64,000 nt of DNA from Cryptomeria japonica (lineage: Eukaryota > Streptophyta > Pinopsida > Cupressales > Cupressaceae): contig NC_081415.1 of NCBI RefSeq assembly GCF_030272615.1, forward strand, positions 189,440,270-189,504,269. Direction: 5' to 3'. The notes under the pieces are model-generated. The model searched no databases and had not been told where the DNA came from. It saw only the letters and a program-made list of their open reading frames with translations. This document shows, piece by piece, positions 20,146 through 31,872 of the stretch. The position numbers were made by a program, and so were the translations under genes. Position 1 is the first letter of the stretch, and the number at the start of each line of letters is the position of its first letter.

Positions 20146-23100
20146 ATGGCATCCTCATCCACTCCTAAATTTATTGCAAACCCTACTGTGATTGAAGTAA
20201 TCAAGCGCCCTAGACCCATATTCAAGCTTGTTCCCAAAATTGCAAAGAAAGATGATACCCTAGGTGCATTTTCTCAAATTCCTAAGGGAGTAGTATATGT
20301 TGAAGATCTTAGGTTATACATACATTGTCATATAGAGGAATTAGGTGATGATGAGATCAAAAATATGTATAGGATTGTGATTTGTGATGAATTTGGAAAT
20401 GTCAAGCCAGAACATAAGATAGTGGAAACCCTAGGTTTTACTAAAATCCTTAGTGTCCCATAATTTCCCAAGGATATTATAAGGATTGTGATAAGCAGAG
20501 TTCATGGGGAATTCTTTTGGTTAGATTCAATCCATAAAATCACCAAGGAAGCCGTTAAGGCAGTAACAGGGTTACCTTCCACCGGTAGCAGACTCGACAT
20601 AACCAAAAGAGTCTCAAATGACATAGTGATAGATTTAACCAGTGCAACATTTGACAAAAGATCTCTAAGGGTAAATGATGTAAAGGACATAAATGTTAGA
20701 TTTATCAGTATGATATTAGGCTACAAAGCTACACATGCAAATAGGTTGAACTCAGTTTCTAGCCTATGTATTAAAAGTGCATATGACATGGTTAGCAACA
20801 ATGCTAGAATAGATGTGTGTGAATGACTCAAAGATGAATTGATAGACAATCTGGGGAAAATAAAGGGAGATAAGAAAGGAACCTTTAGATTTGGAAATTT
20901 ACTTGTATGTTTAATGTTGTACATTACAAAACAAGTACCCAGTATTGGTGCAAGAGATTTTGGCTTTGACATACTAGTAGGAAAGCAACTATTGGATCTA
21001 TTAAACAACATGGGAGATAATAGGGAGAAAAAATTAAATGAAAATTTTCAAGCACTCAAAGATCAAATGAAGACAAGGATAAGACTATCACAAGAAATTG
21101 TAGATAAATATCAGAAAGAAATTTGCTTTGTAATTAAGAAAGATGAAATCTGGATGGAGGCAGTTATCCCTAGAACTATCTTGGTAACTGAAATGGGCTA
21201 TGAAACAGATGACAACATCATAGAAACTTATGCAAAAGCCCTCCTTGAAGCACCAAACCCACTGAGAAAGTCTTTGGAAATGCAGAAACAATTGAAAGTG
21301 GAATTCAGTCAAGAAAAAGGGTTAAGAAAGTTGAAGCAACAGTAAGGAAAGGAACCCGATAGGCAAAGGCAATTAAGGAAGATGTTTTGAAACAAACTGG
21401 TATAAGTGAAAGTGAGTTGGAAACACTTCAACCAGAAGCTCATCTTTCACCGATTGGAACTTCATCTAAGAGTGATATACCGGCAGTATTCAAAAGGGTA
21501 GAAAGGAAAAGAAAACCCTCACCGACACCCTCATCTGCACCCAAGAGAACCAGACAAAAACAACAGGCAGTAAGCCCTCCAATAAAGAAGTTGACTCCTA
21601 AGAAGAAAAAGGTAAAGCAAGATATTGCTCCACTAGATAAACGTCTTAGTGAAATAATAGAGGATGGTAAGCTGAAGAACATTAGCAAACTGTACAATAC
21701 ACTTTTTGCCAATGACAAAGAAAGCATTGAAAATAGTGTAATTTTACACTTGGATATTTATAAGAATTTTTTGATGGAAATTGTTGATGAGATACCCAAT
21801 GAGTTGTATAGAAGACTAGAAGCTAGAAGGGTAGCCATCGTTGAGCTAGATAAGAAAATTCAGATTGAGAAACTATTTTTAGTTCATCCAGTTAACTCAC
21901 CAGAAGAGATTGATCAATTAATCAGTGAAGCAAACCGGACTGTATTTTCAACCGCTCACTGACATGTAGCACTGATGGCTAGCAGAGTAAAAGAAGTTTA
22001 TGAAGAAACAATAGATGGATGTGACATATTCTTTGTTGCAAAAGAGGAACATGAAGAACTAAAAAGACCCAAGACTATAAAAGTATATCAAAAGGACAAG
22101 GATAAAGGGAAGGTAAGGTAGGTGGTCCTCTAAGCCTTAAAATAATTGATAATGTACCCCCACCTCTTTCTGATACTCCACTGGCACATACTACTGATAG
22201 TCAACTGGCCATAGAGAGTATGGAGACTCCACTAGAGGATACAAATCCTGAGTCTGAAATTTTGTATACTGTGAATATAGATACTCAAGAAGTAAATGTT
22301 GTGGTTGACAGAGAGACCACTGAGGACAAAAAGAAAGATGTGACTATTGAGTCATTGATTGCAGATGCTAAGGTTGAGGTAAATGAAACTGTAAATATAA
22401 ACACATAAAAACCTACTCAGACAGAGCAATCGACAGAGGATACCACTAGTAAACCATTAGAAGAATCGATAGATAAAATTGAAAAACAATCAGGAGAACC
22501 GACAATGGACAGTGCAGAGGTACAAATTGAGAAACCGACAGTTGAGAGCTCAGAGAAACCTTCCGAGACATAGATGGAGAAACCAAAACAAAAACAGATT
22601 GAGATACAGGTTCAGACCGAGACAATGCCACCAACACAAACTGAAAATCCTAAACCCCTGCTAGTTGAAATGCAAACATAGACTGACCTACCAGAGGTCG
22701 AAACCAACAAAGCTATCATCACAACCGACAACAAGGAAATTGTGAAAATAGTTGGACAGACATCTAGCACTTCAATGTCAGAATTCTGGCCTACAAATGT
22801 GACTGAGGTCTTACTGGACTCCATAAAGAAGATCACAAAATGTAATGCACAAGCCTATAAGGCTATTGATGACACAATTCCCATTCTTAAATTGATAGCA
22901 CCAAAGGGCATTGCAGATAACAAAGATTCTTTAGGTCAACTAGACACATTGTCTAAATTCATCATCGACAACATTTTAACAGTTGATCAAATAAATGAGG
23001 ATACATTTAAGGAGAGAATGATTAAGGAAAAAGAGAAATTCTTTGAGGAAATTGTAAAGAAGAATAAGGAGAAAATGGACACCTTATTACCGGAACTAGG

Positions 23101-23623
23101 AGAGACAACTTTGGATTTCAAGAAACTGTACAAAGATACTTGTAAAACAAATATTTTGACAGAAGACCTAGACAAAGAAATCAGCAAAGCACCGGATGAG
23201 ATTAACAATATTGCTGACAATCTGATAGGTACATCCGATTCATTTTTGGAGATAGAAAAGAAAATTGCAGATCTAGAAGAGAAAATTGAGAAATTAGAGA
23301 AGGACAAAGAGAAAATAAAGGATAAGGCAAAAAGCTTAAAATGTAAACTTGGTCCTAAACTAGATTACCTCATTTCTTTGAGAAAAGAAGTTTCTGAGGC
23401 TCTGGTTCCCAGACTTAAGACACCAGAAGAGAAAATGCACATACTCACCAGTATAGTTCAGAGAACACAAGAAGCATTACAGGATAGCAAAAGATTTAGT
23501 GACAGTTTAAATCTGGTACTGGTAGACCTTTTTCAGATTGTAACCCACTGGTTACAAGAATCTAGGCAGGACTCCATTGACAGCGAATGCCAACCTTTGT
23601 CATTGATGTCAAAGGGGGAGTAG
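20146..23623 (+). pseudogene. NA1 long accessory ORF (ORF2), unknown function
   Basis: From ATG 20146 (MASSSTPKFIANPTVIEV) about 1150 codons can be followed to TAG 23623, which overlaps a polypurine tract. There is an N-terminal globular region of about 330 residues (with WLDSIHKITKEAVKAVTGLP near 20518-20577), then a basic Pro/Lys-rich linker (about 21490-21620), a helical domain (21620-21960), an acidic Thr/Glu-rich stretch (22160-22740) and a C-terminal coiled coil (22740-23560). Stops at 20461, 20824 and 21960 and a frameshift near 21265 break this copy. NA2 has sense codons at those sites, so the frame was once open. I know no enzyme with these motifs. The N-terminal part loosely recalls plant transposon-associated (Transposase_32 or PMD-like) proteins, as a guess only. 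Confidence 0.65.
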
Positions 23624-23784
23624 TGGAGATGAGAAAAATGGTTAGAAGAAAGGACATCATCTGCTTAGGGGGAGCACTCAGTTTTGAAACAACATTTTTT
23701 GGTAAGACAATTTTGGCAACCATTTTTGATACACATTTTTGGATTTTTCTCATGAGTGTTGCCATCAATGCCAAAGGGGGAGAT
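23600..23784 (+). promoter_or_regulatory. NA1 polypurine tracts
   Basis: Three similar G-rich tracts occur: CAAAGGGGGAG (about 23611), TTAGGGGGAGC (about 23666) and CCAAAGGGGGAGAT (about 23771-23784). The last lies directly before the 3' LTR and is the likely plus-strand primer. Confidence 0.8.
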
Positions 23785-24538
23785 TGTTGGAAAATGCACA
23801 CTCCAATGAGAAATTTTAGGTGATTGAAGGTATTGTCATTGATGACAACCTTGCAATCATATGATACCGACAGGCACCGACATCGACAAACTCTACACCG
23901 GCATACAGAACACCAACATCCTGGCCGACAGGAATTTTGTGTATTTATATTTTGTAATTAATTGTAAAATATTTTGTAAGCTGACTTGGCGGATTGTAAT
24001 ATGACTCATATAAGTATGAGATCACTGTAGATCATTTAATAGGCAAAGTATGAAAAGATAATAGCAGACCTAATATGCGAATTATTGGATAAGGGTTTAT
24101 GTATGTAGTAGAGCTTAAACTGGTACTGAATTTGGCATAGAAGATGCTAATTTGAAGCAGTAGAAGACATTGGATTTGTATAATCCATTTTTGTAAGTCA
24201 GTGTGACTTCTTTTGTAATTGAGCATTGAGCTCTAGGCACTTGGCCTTCCTACATGTGCAGACCCCTATTGTAAACAGTAATATTCCCTTATTGGCCAGT
24301 AAGCGAATATTGTGAGTCATAAATCCCATCAAGGTTTTTCCCACACCGGGTTTCCTCATTAAAAATACTGTGTTATGGTGTTCTTTTCATGTTGTGGTTG
24401 TTGTTCTTATTTGCTACATTATTTGTGGTTTATCAGTACATAGTTTTAATATGCTTTTCATGTTATAAGTTAAGTAAATTCTATTAGCAGTCAGATACTG
24501 ATTCACCCCCCCTCTCAGTATCTTTGGGAATCCTAACA
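23785..24538 (+). repeat. NA1 3' LTR
   Basis: It starts TGTTGGAAAATGCACACTCC and ends AATCCTAACA. Relative to the 5' LTR it lacks a short GC-rich segment near position 120 and has scattered substitutions. Confidence 0.9.
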
Positions 24539-24543
24539 ATATG

Positions 24544-24865
24544 TTTGGATTACATTAAGGAATTCATAATGTATAGCTATGCATCATATCATACTTGTTC
24601 AGCTATATTGATACACAAGAAGAAAGAAGGTGTTGAATCACATATTTCTTTTATGAGTTATCCTTTGAAAAATCATGAGTTAAAGTTTTCCGCAATGGAG
24701 AAGCATTCCTTTGCTGTAGTAAAAGTGGTAAAACATTTTAGGTTCTAAATTCTCAATTCTCATGTAACTGTTTTTAATCCTGATGCTGTTGTCAAGTCTA
24801 TTCTTGTGCAATAGGAATTTGGAATTAAAAGGGGCAACTGGGTTGCCAAAATTTAGGAATGTGAC
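24544..24865 (+). pseudogene. Gyp1 RNase H domain after RT
   Basis: The RT-linked RNase H of gypsy elements continues here: CLDYIKEFIMYSYASYHTCS, then ISFMSYPLKNHELKFSAMEK and HSFAVVKVVKHFRF, ending in a stop at 24748. In most gypsy elements the first motif is Y-T/S-D-A-S with the catalytic Asp. Here the corresponding position reads Y-S-Y-A-S, so the Asp is absent. That fits a domain kept as a connection while the extra RNase H at 16190 supplied activity, but simple decay could also explain it. After 24748 broken frames lead to the integrase. Confidence 0.7.
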
Positions 24866-26262
24866 ATGGAAATAAAGCCTACTAAGCTGGTTCATGGAAA
24901 AGGTTTGTGTCAATTGATCGCCGATAAAAAATCAAGTGATGAGGTAGTGCTAAAAAATGAAGGCATGAATGAAGATCTTCCCAAGGTTTTGTTTGTTAGC
25001 ACCACTGATGAATGGTATTTTGACTTGGCATATGTTTTAACATATGGTGAGTGTCTTGCGCACCTGTCACGCAATGAAAGGTGGAATTTTAAGCTGAAAG
25101 AGGTGAAATTTGTCTTGTGGGACAATTGTTTGTACAATAAGGGTTTGGATGGGAATTTCTCACATTGAGTTGACAAGCAACAAGGTTACTTCAAGCTTTC
25201 CACGATCTTGCTTGTGGAGGACATTTTTTTGCTCCTGTCATTGCACACAAAATTTTGCATGCGAGGTACTACTGGTCTACCTTGTTTAATGATGCATACA
25301 GTTGGGTTCGCAAATGCGAGCAATGTCAGTAGTTTGTTGGTAACCCTAAGTTGGCTGCACTTCCTCTCAAGCTAGTAGTAATTGAAGAGCCATTTCAACA
25401 GTGGGGGCTGGATTTTGTTGGACTAGTTAATCCATCATCTAGTGCAGGTGACATGTACATTCTCACTACTAAAAATTACTTTACCAAATGGGTGGAGGAA
25501 ATTCCCATCAAGCAAGCTACCTCAACAGTGGTTTGTCAATTTTTGAAAGAGAACGTTGTTTCAAGGTTTGGTGTTCCTCATAAGATAGTAACTGATAATG
25601 CTCTTTGTTTTTCATCTTATGAGATCATTGACTTCTATTTCGATTATGGTACTACCCTTTCAAACTTGTCTGACTATTATCTACAAGGAAATGGTCAGGC
25701 CAAGTCAAGCAATAAGAAACTGGTTACAATTATTAGGAAGCTTGTTGATGAGAGACAATAGACTTGGCACAAGGTTCTCTATGATGCACTATGGGCAGAT
25801 TGTATAACTCCTAAGAGAGCAATCGACATATCACCATTCCAACTTCTATATGGAATGAATGTTGAGATTCCTTTCACTTTGGAACTTTCAGCATTGAAGC
25901 TTACGAAGGCTGTTGAAGATAAGACCTACCCAAATTCGCTTGATAAGAAGATAATGTTTCTTTCTTAGTTGGAAGAAATAAGGGTAGAGGTGATAGATAG
26001 AATTCATACACACCAAAGCCAAGTGAAGGTATTGTTTGATAAGAAGGTGACTTCTTGTGAGTTTGCAGTTGGTGATCAAGTCTTGTTATGGGACAAGAGG
26101 AGGGAACCAAAGGGAATGCACGAGAAATTTGATTCCCTATGGAGAGGCCCCTTCACTATTCATGAAGTATGTGGTGAGCATAGTTACTTGCTCGCGTATG
26201 CTAATGGTACCCCGTTCTTGTTGCCTCATATTGGAGAATATTTTAAGCTCTTTACCCAATAA
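24866..26262 (+). pseudogene. Gyp1 integrase
   Basis: After a short leader (24866-25168), the zinc-binding HHCC region reads HDLACGGHFFAPVIAHKIL ... CEQCQ around 25205-25329, partly out of frame. The catalytic core has WGLDFVGLV (first Asp, about 25407) and FGVPHKIVTDNALCFSS (second Asp, about 25590). It then reads YYLQGNGQAKSSNKK (about 25675-25720), where the usual catalytic Glu of G-Q-A-E is replaced by Lys. The C-terminal part includes VGDQVLLWDKRREPKG, FDSLWRGPFTI and a terminal stop at 26262. Integrase would insert the cDNA. Stops near 25166, 25333, 25759 and 25966, plus the Glu-to-Lys change, make it inactive. Confidence 0.85.
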
Positions 26263-26428
26263 GGAGTGATGCAAAAAGAATGTTTTACATATTGTAAATA
26301 TTTGTATAGTGTTTTCTTTTACGTCATTTTGTCACTTGACTCTATAGCCCAATGGATACAGGAACTCAGAGTTCTGGATTTTATAATATTCAAGTGGTGA
26401 AGCTTGTTCCCTAGTCAGAGCAAGCTAT
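26263..26428 (+). other. Gap between Gyp1 pol and 3' LTR
   Basis: About 165 bp separate the integrase stop from the 3' LTR start at 26429. A clear polypurine tract is not preserved; only AGTCAGAGCAAGC lies close to the boundary. Confidence 0.5.
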
Positions 26429-27058
26429 TGTCAATGATTTCAGTATGGCCAAAATTGTGAGGTAGTCCTACAAAACTAGTCCATTTCGTACCTCACATCC
26501 TTTGGGAGAGGCTAACCTACTTTGTTGGTTAGTCAAAATTTTCTTTTTGTCATTTTTAAGTTAGTTGATTTTTATAGTTTTACCTATAGATCAGACTTTA
26601 AAGTCCAACCTATAGGGTGTTTATATTTTTAGTTGACTGCACATCGGACTTGAAAGTCTGATATGCATGATTTGCAGTTTTACCTGTAGGGAGAGCACTT
26701 TTTCTTTAACTGCAGGTTGAACTTTAAAGTCCGACCTATCAGTCGAGTCAAGTTTTAAAACCTACAGGTAGGACTTTAAAGTTTGACTTGCAAGGGTTTC
26801 TAAACTACAAGTCAGACTTTAATGACATTCTTTGCATTTATTAGTCATTAATTACCTTTTTATTAAGGTTATTAATTTGTGTTTTAAGTCTTTTTAATTT
26901 ATTTTTAATGGTCATTTGCTCCTATTCACGCTCTGCCTTCCCCGCTTCCTGTGCATTTTAGGGTTGGATTTGCCAATCTTTTCATGCTCCTTTGATCTCA
27001 TTTGCTGATAGGTTTTCAGGTATGTTTAGTTTTATGTTTTTCTTGTGTTAATGCATAT

Positions 27059-28486
27059 TGTAGACACCTAAAAATGATCAACGCTTGCGGAATCATACTT
27101 TAACATTTGCGCATTGCCTCATTTTAGGTTTTTGCGTCACATTAACATTTCTCCTATGTCACGCGCTTGATTTTTATCATTTGCGAGCATCGAGTCATTC
27201 TTCTACATTCTTCATTCATCTCGCCTTCGAATTTGGTCTTGTCGACAACACTATTCGGTCATGATTTTGATCGATCTTATCCTATCGCATCAATGTGCGT
27301 GCTCATTTGTCATCATTTTGGACATCGTCAATCCTAATTAGGGTTTTGTCCTCTTTTCAATTTTGTCATCTTGCGATTGATTTGTCATCAATCGTGGTCA
27401 TTTTCAATCTTGTCATCTTGCAAGCTATTTTGTCATCGATTCTTGTCCTCTTGTCGATCTTGTCATTTTGTGATCGATTTATCATCGATCGTTATCTGTC
27501 TCAATTATGTCAATTTGGATCAATTTGTCATTATTCCTTGTCAATTGGCGCATCTATCAATCATATCATTTATCACATTGGTCATTTATCAATCCAAAAT
27601 CAAATCAAATCGAGTCAATTATCTTTCAAGACCTAATTCGTCTTCTAGGGTTTCGTGATTTAATCATTTAACCTTGTGTGTGTCATTTCTTCCTCTAGGA
27701 TTAAATAAATTATTTATTTATCCTAAGTCTTCTTGTCACAATTAAATGTTCATTTAATTGGCTAATTATTCCTCTTTGTGAATTAATTAATAAATGACAA
27801 ATTATTAATTAATTTACCTAATTTCCTAATTTCCTAATTTTCTAAATTTCCTAATTCCTAATTTCCACCTATTTTCTAATTTCCTAATTTTAATTTCCAC
27901 CTAATTAACTTGTCTCTAGTTCTCCCTATTTTTGTGCTTCATGCGTCATACTCTTGACATAGCAAGATGTCATAAGGTTCTAGTTCTCTAAGCTTTGCAT
28001 TGGCAATATGTCATAATTCATGACATAGAAGGTGTCATAACCTTCTTCTTTTCACTAAATTTTCCCATTTTGAAATCAATTGCTTCTAATATCCATTTCA
28101 TGCTAAATTTGATCCTATCTCCAATTTATCTATAAATTGGATGATCTTCATCAATCAAAGCTAATTGGTAATTTGTAATCAGACTATCGAATGTCTAGTA
28201 CTCTTGATCAATAATCTTGTCTACTTGCTTTCAATTGTGTGTGTGCACTTGTAGGTGAGATCCACAATCCAACCATTTGAAGAGGAAAGAAGAACAATGG
28301 AGCCGCATGAAGGAGCGTTCAAGTCATATCTATGGTTTGCATAATCTTTCATTTTTGAATGCTTTTATTTCATGTCTCTATTGAGTGTTGTTTAGGATTA
28401 GATCATTGCAATGAGTGCTTTTGTGATTGAGCTAATGTCTAATGTTTTTGACTTGCTTGTGATGATTTCCGATTTCCTATGCTACA
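27059..28486 (+). mobile_element. Solo LTR of the Gyp2 family
   Basis: TGTAGACACC at 27059 and GCTACA at 28486 bound a 1428-bp segment related over its length to the Gyp2 LTRs (50560 and 59464). CATAT flanks both sides (27054-27058 and 28487-28491). The other Gyp1 LTR (near 7989) has the uninterrupted site, reading GTTAATGCATATGGTTGATG. No internal region remains, so this is a solo LTR left by LTR-LTR recombination. It is clearly more diverged from the two Gyp2 LTRs than they are from each other. Confidence 0.92.
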
Positions 28487-29235
28487 CATATGATTGATGG
28501 GTTAGGGTTTTTAATTTTTCTTTTTTGATTGTGTGTTTGTTTTTGGTTTAGTTTTTAAACTAGGGTACGTCAGATTTTAAAATTTGAATATCCTAATTTC
28601 TTAGTTTTGCCATGGTTTTTGCATTGTCTTTCTCCTTCACATAAGATTTTTAAATTTGATGTGAAGGGAGTTGTTCTTCTCCCTTCCTAGCAGGTCATAT
28701 TTTAAAGTCTGACTTGGCGACCCTTTGATCTTCCCTATCGGGCCAAACTTTAAAGTTTGACATGACATCATTTCAATTTTTCCTTGGCTGCACATTGGAC
28801 TTTAAAGTCTTATGTGCAGGCCATGTGTTTTCTCTAAGTGCGGGTCAAACTTTAAAGTCCGACCTATGGAATTATGTTCTACCCTGTTATGCAGATAAGA
28901 CTTTAAAGTCCTATGTGCATAATTAACTTACACTTTGCTGAAGTGCAGCTCAAAATTTAAAGTCCGACATGCAAAGTTGTTCTACCCTTTTTACACATCG
29001 GACTTTGAAGTCTGATATGCAACTTGTGATGTTTTTCCCTGTTAAAGTCTAATGTGCAAATCTTGCTCTTCTAACTTGCAGATTGGACTTTAGAGTTCAA
29101 CCTGCAAGTTTTTGTCTAGTTTTTTCTCAATTCGTTTTTGGCTTCAGATTTTTTTCCCAATTGATGAAATTTGCCCTTCTGATGCTGATAGTATTCAAAA
29201 TACTAATGATTGGTATTGAATGCAGTATTTTACAA

Positions 29236-30680
29236 ATGTATAAGCCTTCTCAAGGCAAATCAAAGTCTTCTTCAAGTTAGTTAGAACCTTCACAGAGAAA
29301 GCTCCCTACGAAGAAAATGAAGTACAAGTATTATAAATACTTGAATATGTTACTAGAAAGTTCAGTTGAATCAAATGTGAAGGAAATAATAGACATTGAG
29401 ATAGGCCATGTGGACATGCAATAATTTATTGATCAAGTTAAAAATACTCCTTCTCATATAACACACTTGATCAATGTAGAGTTGTATAAGTATGCATCTT
29501 TCCTGGTAGTAGTTCATGATCTAGACTTTGTGCTTGCAGTAGTTGATCATTTTGATCCTAATACAAGACAGGTGAAGGATGCAAATAAAAATGTTGTTAT
29601 GAGATTATAAATTTTTTTCTTTAACAATGCGTTCAAGGGTTTTACAGTAGAAGAGGTGGCAGATGTAACCCAAGATAATTCTCAGGAGTATTATGAGAAG
29701 AATGAGGAGAAATGTAAGAAGATGATTAATACAGTTTTCTTATCTTCAACCAGGGTTTCTACTACTTCAAGATGTACAAAATAATTTCACAAAAGTGATT
29801 TTAATGAAGGATACAATGATATGGTTACTATGCTTTCTCGAGTAAGAGGTCTAAGAGATTGTCATTACTGACAAAATTGGATGTGTTATTATATGAGCAT
29901 AATTAGAAAAGGGACTACCAAAATTGATTGGTGAGAGAAAATTAGTGATGCATTATGTGCATAGCTGAAGGAGGTCAAAATAACACTGAAATTCTATATG
30001 ACCTCATACCTTGTGTATGAAACCACCTCCATGAGGCAATATCCAGCTTTGTCTACCAAGGGTGATAGGAGGCTAGTACCAGTGTGGGATTATTATTATC
30101 AACTTATAATTAATAATCAAAGAAGTCACTTCAAAAGGGTTAATGACACCTTCTTTTCTATTTGGAAATGTATGTTTGATAAAGGGTTAGAGAAGAAAAG
30201 ACTATCAGACCAAGCATACAATAGAGTTTCTTTGTTTGTTTGTGTGTTCCTTCAATTTCTCACTTTTACATATATCTGCATAGGATGTTTTTTAGGTGAA
30301 CCATTTATGCTACTAAGGTATCCTTCGGATAAATTTATCCTTCATGGAATTATGTCGACAATTGATTCATGTGCATGAGAGGTAGTCATAGGATCATAAA
30401 ACTGGCCTCAAATTTCCAGAGTCCATCGACCGATATTCAATATTGACTAACCCAAAGGCCAAAAATATGGAAGATGAAATGCAATGGGTCACTGTGAGGA
30501 GGTTCAAATCCCATGATAATTTTGATTTTCTGTGGGATGAAAAAAATCAAAAGGAGCTATACACATGTATACTGACTTGAAGATGCCTGGGTAGATTGTG
30601 AAGATGAGGAAGATGTGAGAAGGATGGATTTCAGTCGTCTCACTTTGGAACAAATTGAGAACATAAATTTGGTCAAGATC
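29236..30680 (+). pseudogene. Second copy of the Gyp1 LTR ORF, truncated
   Basis: From ATG 29236 (MYKPSQGKSKSSSS, then TAG) the sequence follows the N-terminal half of the frame at 8752-10760. The TAG at codon 15 is shared with the 5' copy, so either it predates insertion or translation began at the later ATG. The open piece 29998-30378 reads MTSYLVYETTSMRQYPALST, parallel to 10030-10130. Further on FPESIDRYSILTNPKAK and RRMDFSRLTLEQIENINL can be read across frame breaks. Cop2 interrupts it at 30685. No function is recognised. Confidence 0.55.
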
Positions 30681-30684
30681 CTAG

Positions 30685-30898
30685 TGTTGGCATTGTATTA
30701 TCATTGATGTCAACCGGTATGCAAGATATTGTTACCCGCATTGGATATTGTTGGCATGTTGATGTCAATCAGTATGGGATGCCAACCGATAAGTCTATCA
30801 ACATGTAAGCAAGCAAACCTAGTAAGTGTAGTCCAATATAACTTGACCTAACCAACATAATAGTGAAGTGGACGATATGAAGGTTAACTGGTTAGTGT
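30685..30898 (+). mobile_element. Cop2 5' LTR, left piece
   Basis: It begins TGTTGGCATTGTATTATCATTGATG, like the Cop1 LTR start, immediately after CCTAG of Gyp1. NA2 interrupts it at 30898. The LTR resumes at 43675 after the duplicated AGTGT. The two pieces join to about 1537 bp. Confidence 0.8.
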
Positions 30899-31699
30899 TG
30901 TTAGGATTCCCAAAGATATTGAGAGGGGGGGGGGTTGAATCAGTATCTTACCGGTAAATTAATTTTCTTATCTTATATGAGAAGCATATTAAAACTGTGT
31001 ATCGGTAAAGCATAAATAATGCAGTAAATAAGAAAAATAGACACAACATGAAAAGCACACCATAACACAATATTTTAATGAGGAAACCCAGTGAGGGAAA
31101 AACCTCGGTGGGATTTGTGACCCACAATATTTGCTTACTGGCCAATAAGGGAATATTACTGCTACAATAGGGCCCTGCACATGCAGGAAGGCCAAGTGCC
31201 TAGAGCTCACTGCTCAATTACAAAGGAAGTCACACTGACTTACAAAAATGGATTATACTAATCCAATGTCTTGTACTGCTTCAGATCAGCATCTACTATG
31301 CCAGATTCAGTACCGATTTAAGCTCTGCCACATACATAAACCCTTATCGAATAATTCGCATATTAGGTCTTCTACCTTCCATTCATATTTTGCATCCTAC
31401 CTCTCCTTACAACATTTAATAATCTACAATGATCTCATAAATATATGAGTCATTACAATCCACTATGTGGGCTTACAAAAGATTTTATAATTAATTACAA
31501 AATACATTAATACAAAATTGTTGCCGGCCAGGGTGCTGGTATTCTTCTTTTTCGGTGTCGTTGTTCTATATGTCGATGTAGAGTCTGCCGGTGCCGGTAT
31601 CTGTGTTTGCCTGCCAGTATCACATGATTGCAAGGTTGCCATCAATGACAATACCTTCAATCACCTACAATTTCTCATTTGAGTGTGCATTTGCCAACA
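30899..31699 (-). repeat. NA2 3' LTR
   Basis: On the + strand it begins TGTTAGGATTCCC with the poly-G/CTGAGAG-type motif at 30921-30937 and ends TTTGCCAACA. Its complement starts TGTTGGCAAATGCACACTCA, matching NA1. Confidence 0.9.
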
Positions 31700-31872
31700 A
31701 TCTCCCCCTTTGGCATTGATGGCAACACTCATGAGAAAAATTCAAGAATGTATCCAAAAAAAATTGAAGTCCAAAAATCTTTGCCAAAAACTGTATGCTA
31801 AAAAATGTATGCTCCCCTTGAGCAGATAATCTCTACTTCCTTCTGACCATTTTTCTCATCACACTACTCCCC
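31700..31872 (-). promoter_or_regulatory. NA2 polypurine tracts
   Basis: On the minus strand GCCAAAGGGGGAGAT abuts the 3' LTR (31700-31715). Two similar tracts lie upstream (near 31812, CTCAAGGGGAGC, and near 31867, ATGGGGGAGTAG). This is the same triple arrangement as in NA1. Confidence 0.8.

Larger units (their letters stand above)
18028..24538 (+). mobile_element. NA1: pol-less copia-type LTR element nested in Gyp1
   Basis: The element has two LTRs (18028-18804 and 23785-24538), a tRNA-Met primer site, a polypurine tract and flanking GTATG (18023-18027) and ATATG (24539-24543), a 4-of-5 target duplication. Removing it restores the gypsy reading VLVCLDYIKEF. The LTRs differ at about 5% plus a short deletion, by eye. 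Inside are only a gag C-terminal segment (18876-19740) and a long ORF of unknown function (20146-23623). No protease, integrase, RT or RNase H is seen, so it must have moved using another copia element's enzymes. NA2 (30899-43669) is a second, longer copy of the same family. Confidence 0.9.
26429..30684 (+). mobile_element. Gyp1 3' LTR, first part, with nested insertions
   Basis: It starts TGTCAATGATTTCAGTATGG and follows 7324 onward, including both palindrome clusters and the N-terminal part of the LTR ORF. A solo LTR (27059-28486) is inserted in it, and the LINE-like insert of the 5' copy is absent (site near 29720). Homology ends at CCTAG (30680-30684), where Cop2 begins. The rest of this LTR, about 3 kb equivalent to 10760-13754, should lie beyond the window. 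The palindromes here are more degenerate than in the 5' LTR. Confidence 0.8.

Noticed and set aside
27295-27658. Overlapping open frames in the solo LTR
   Set aside because: Equivalent to the LTR frames in Gyp2, with no independent evidence of coding.
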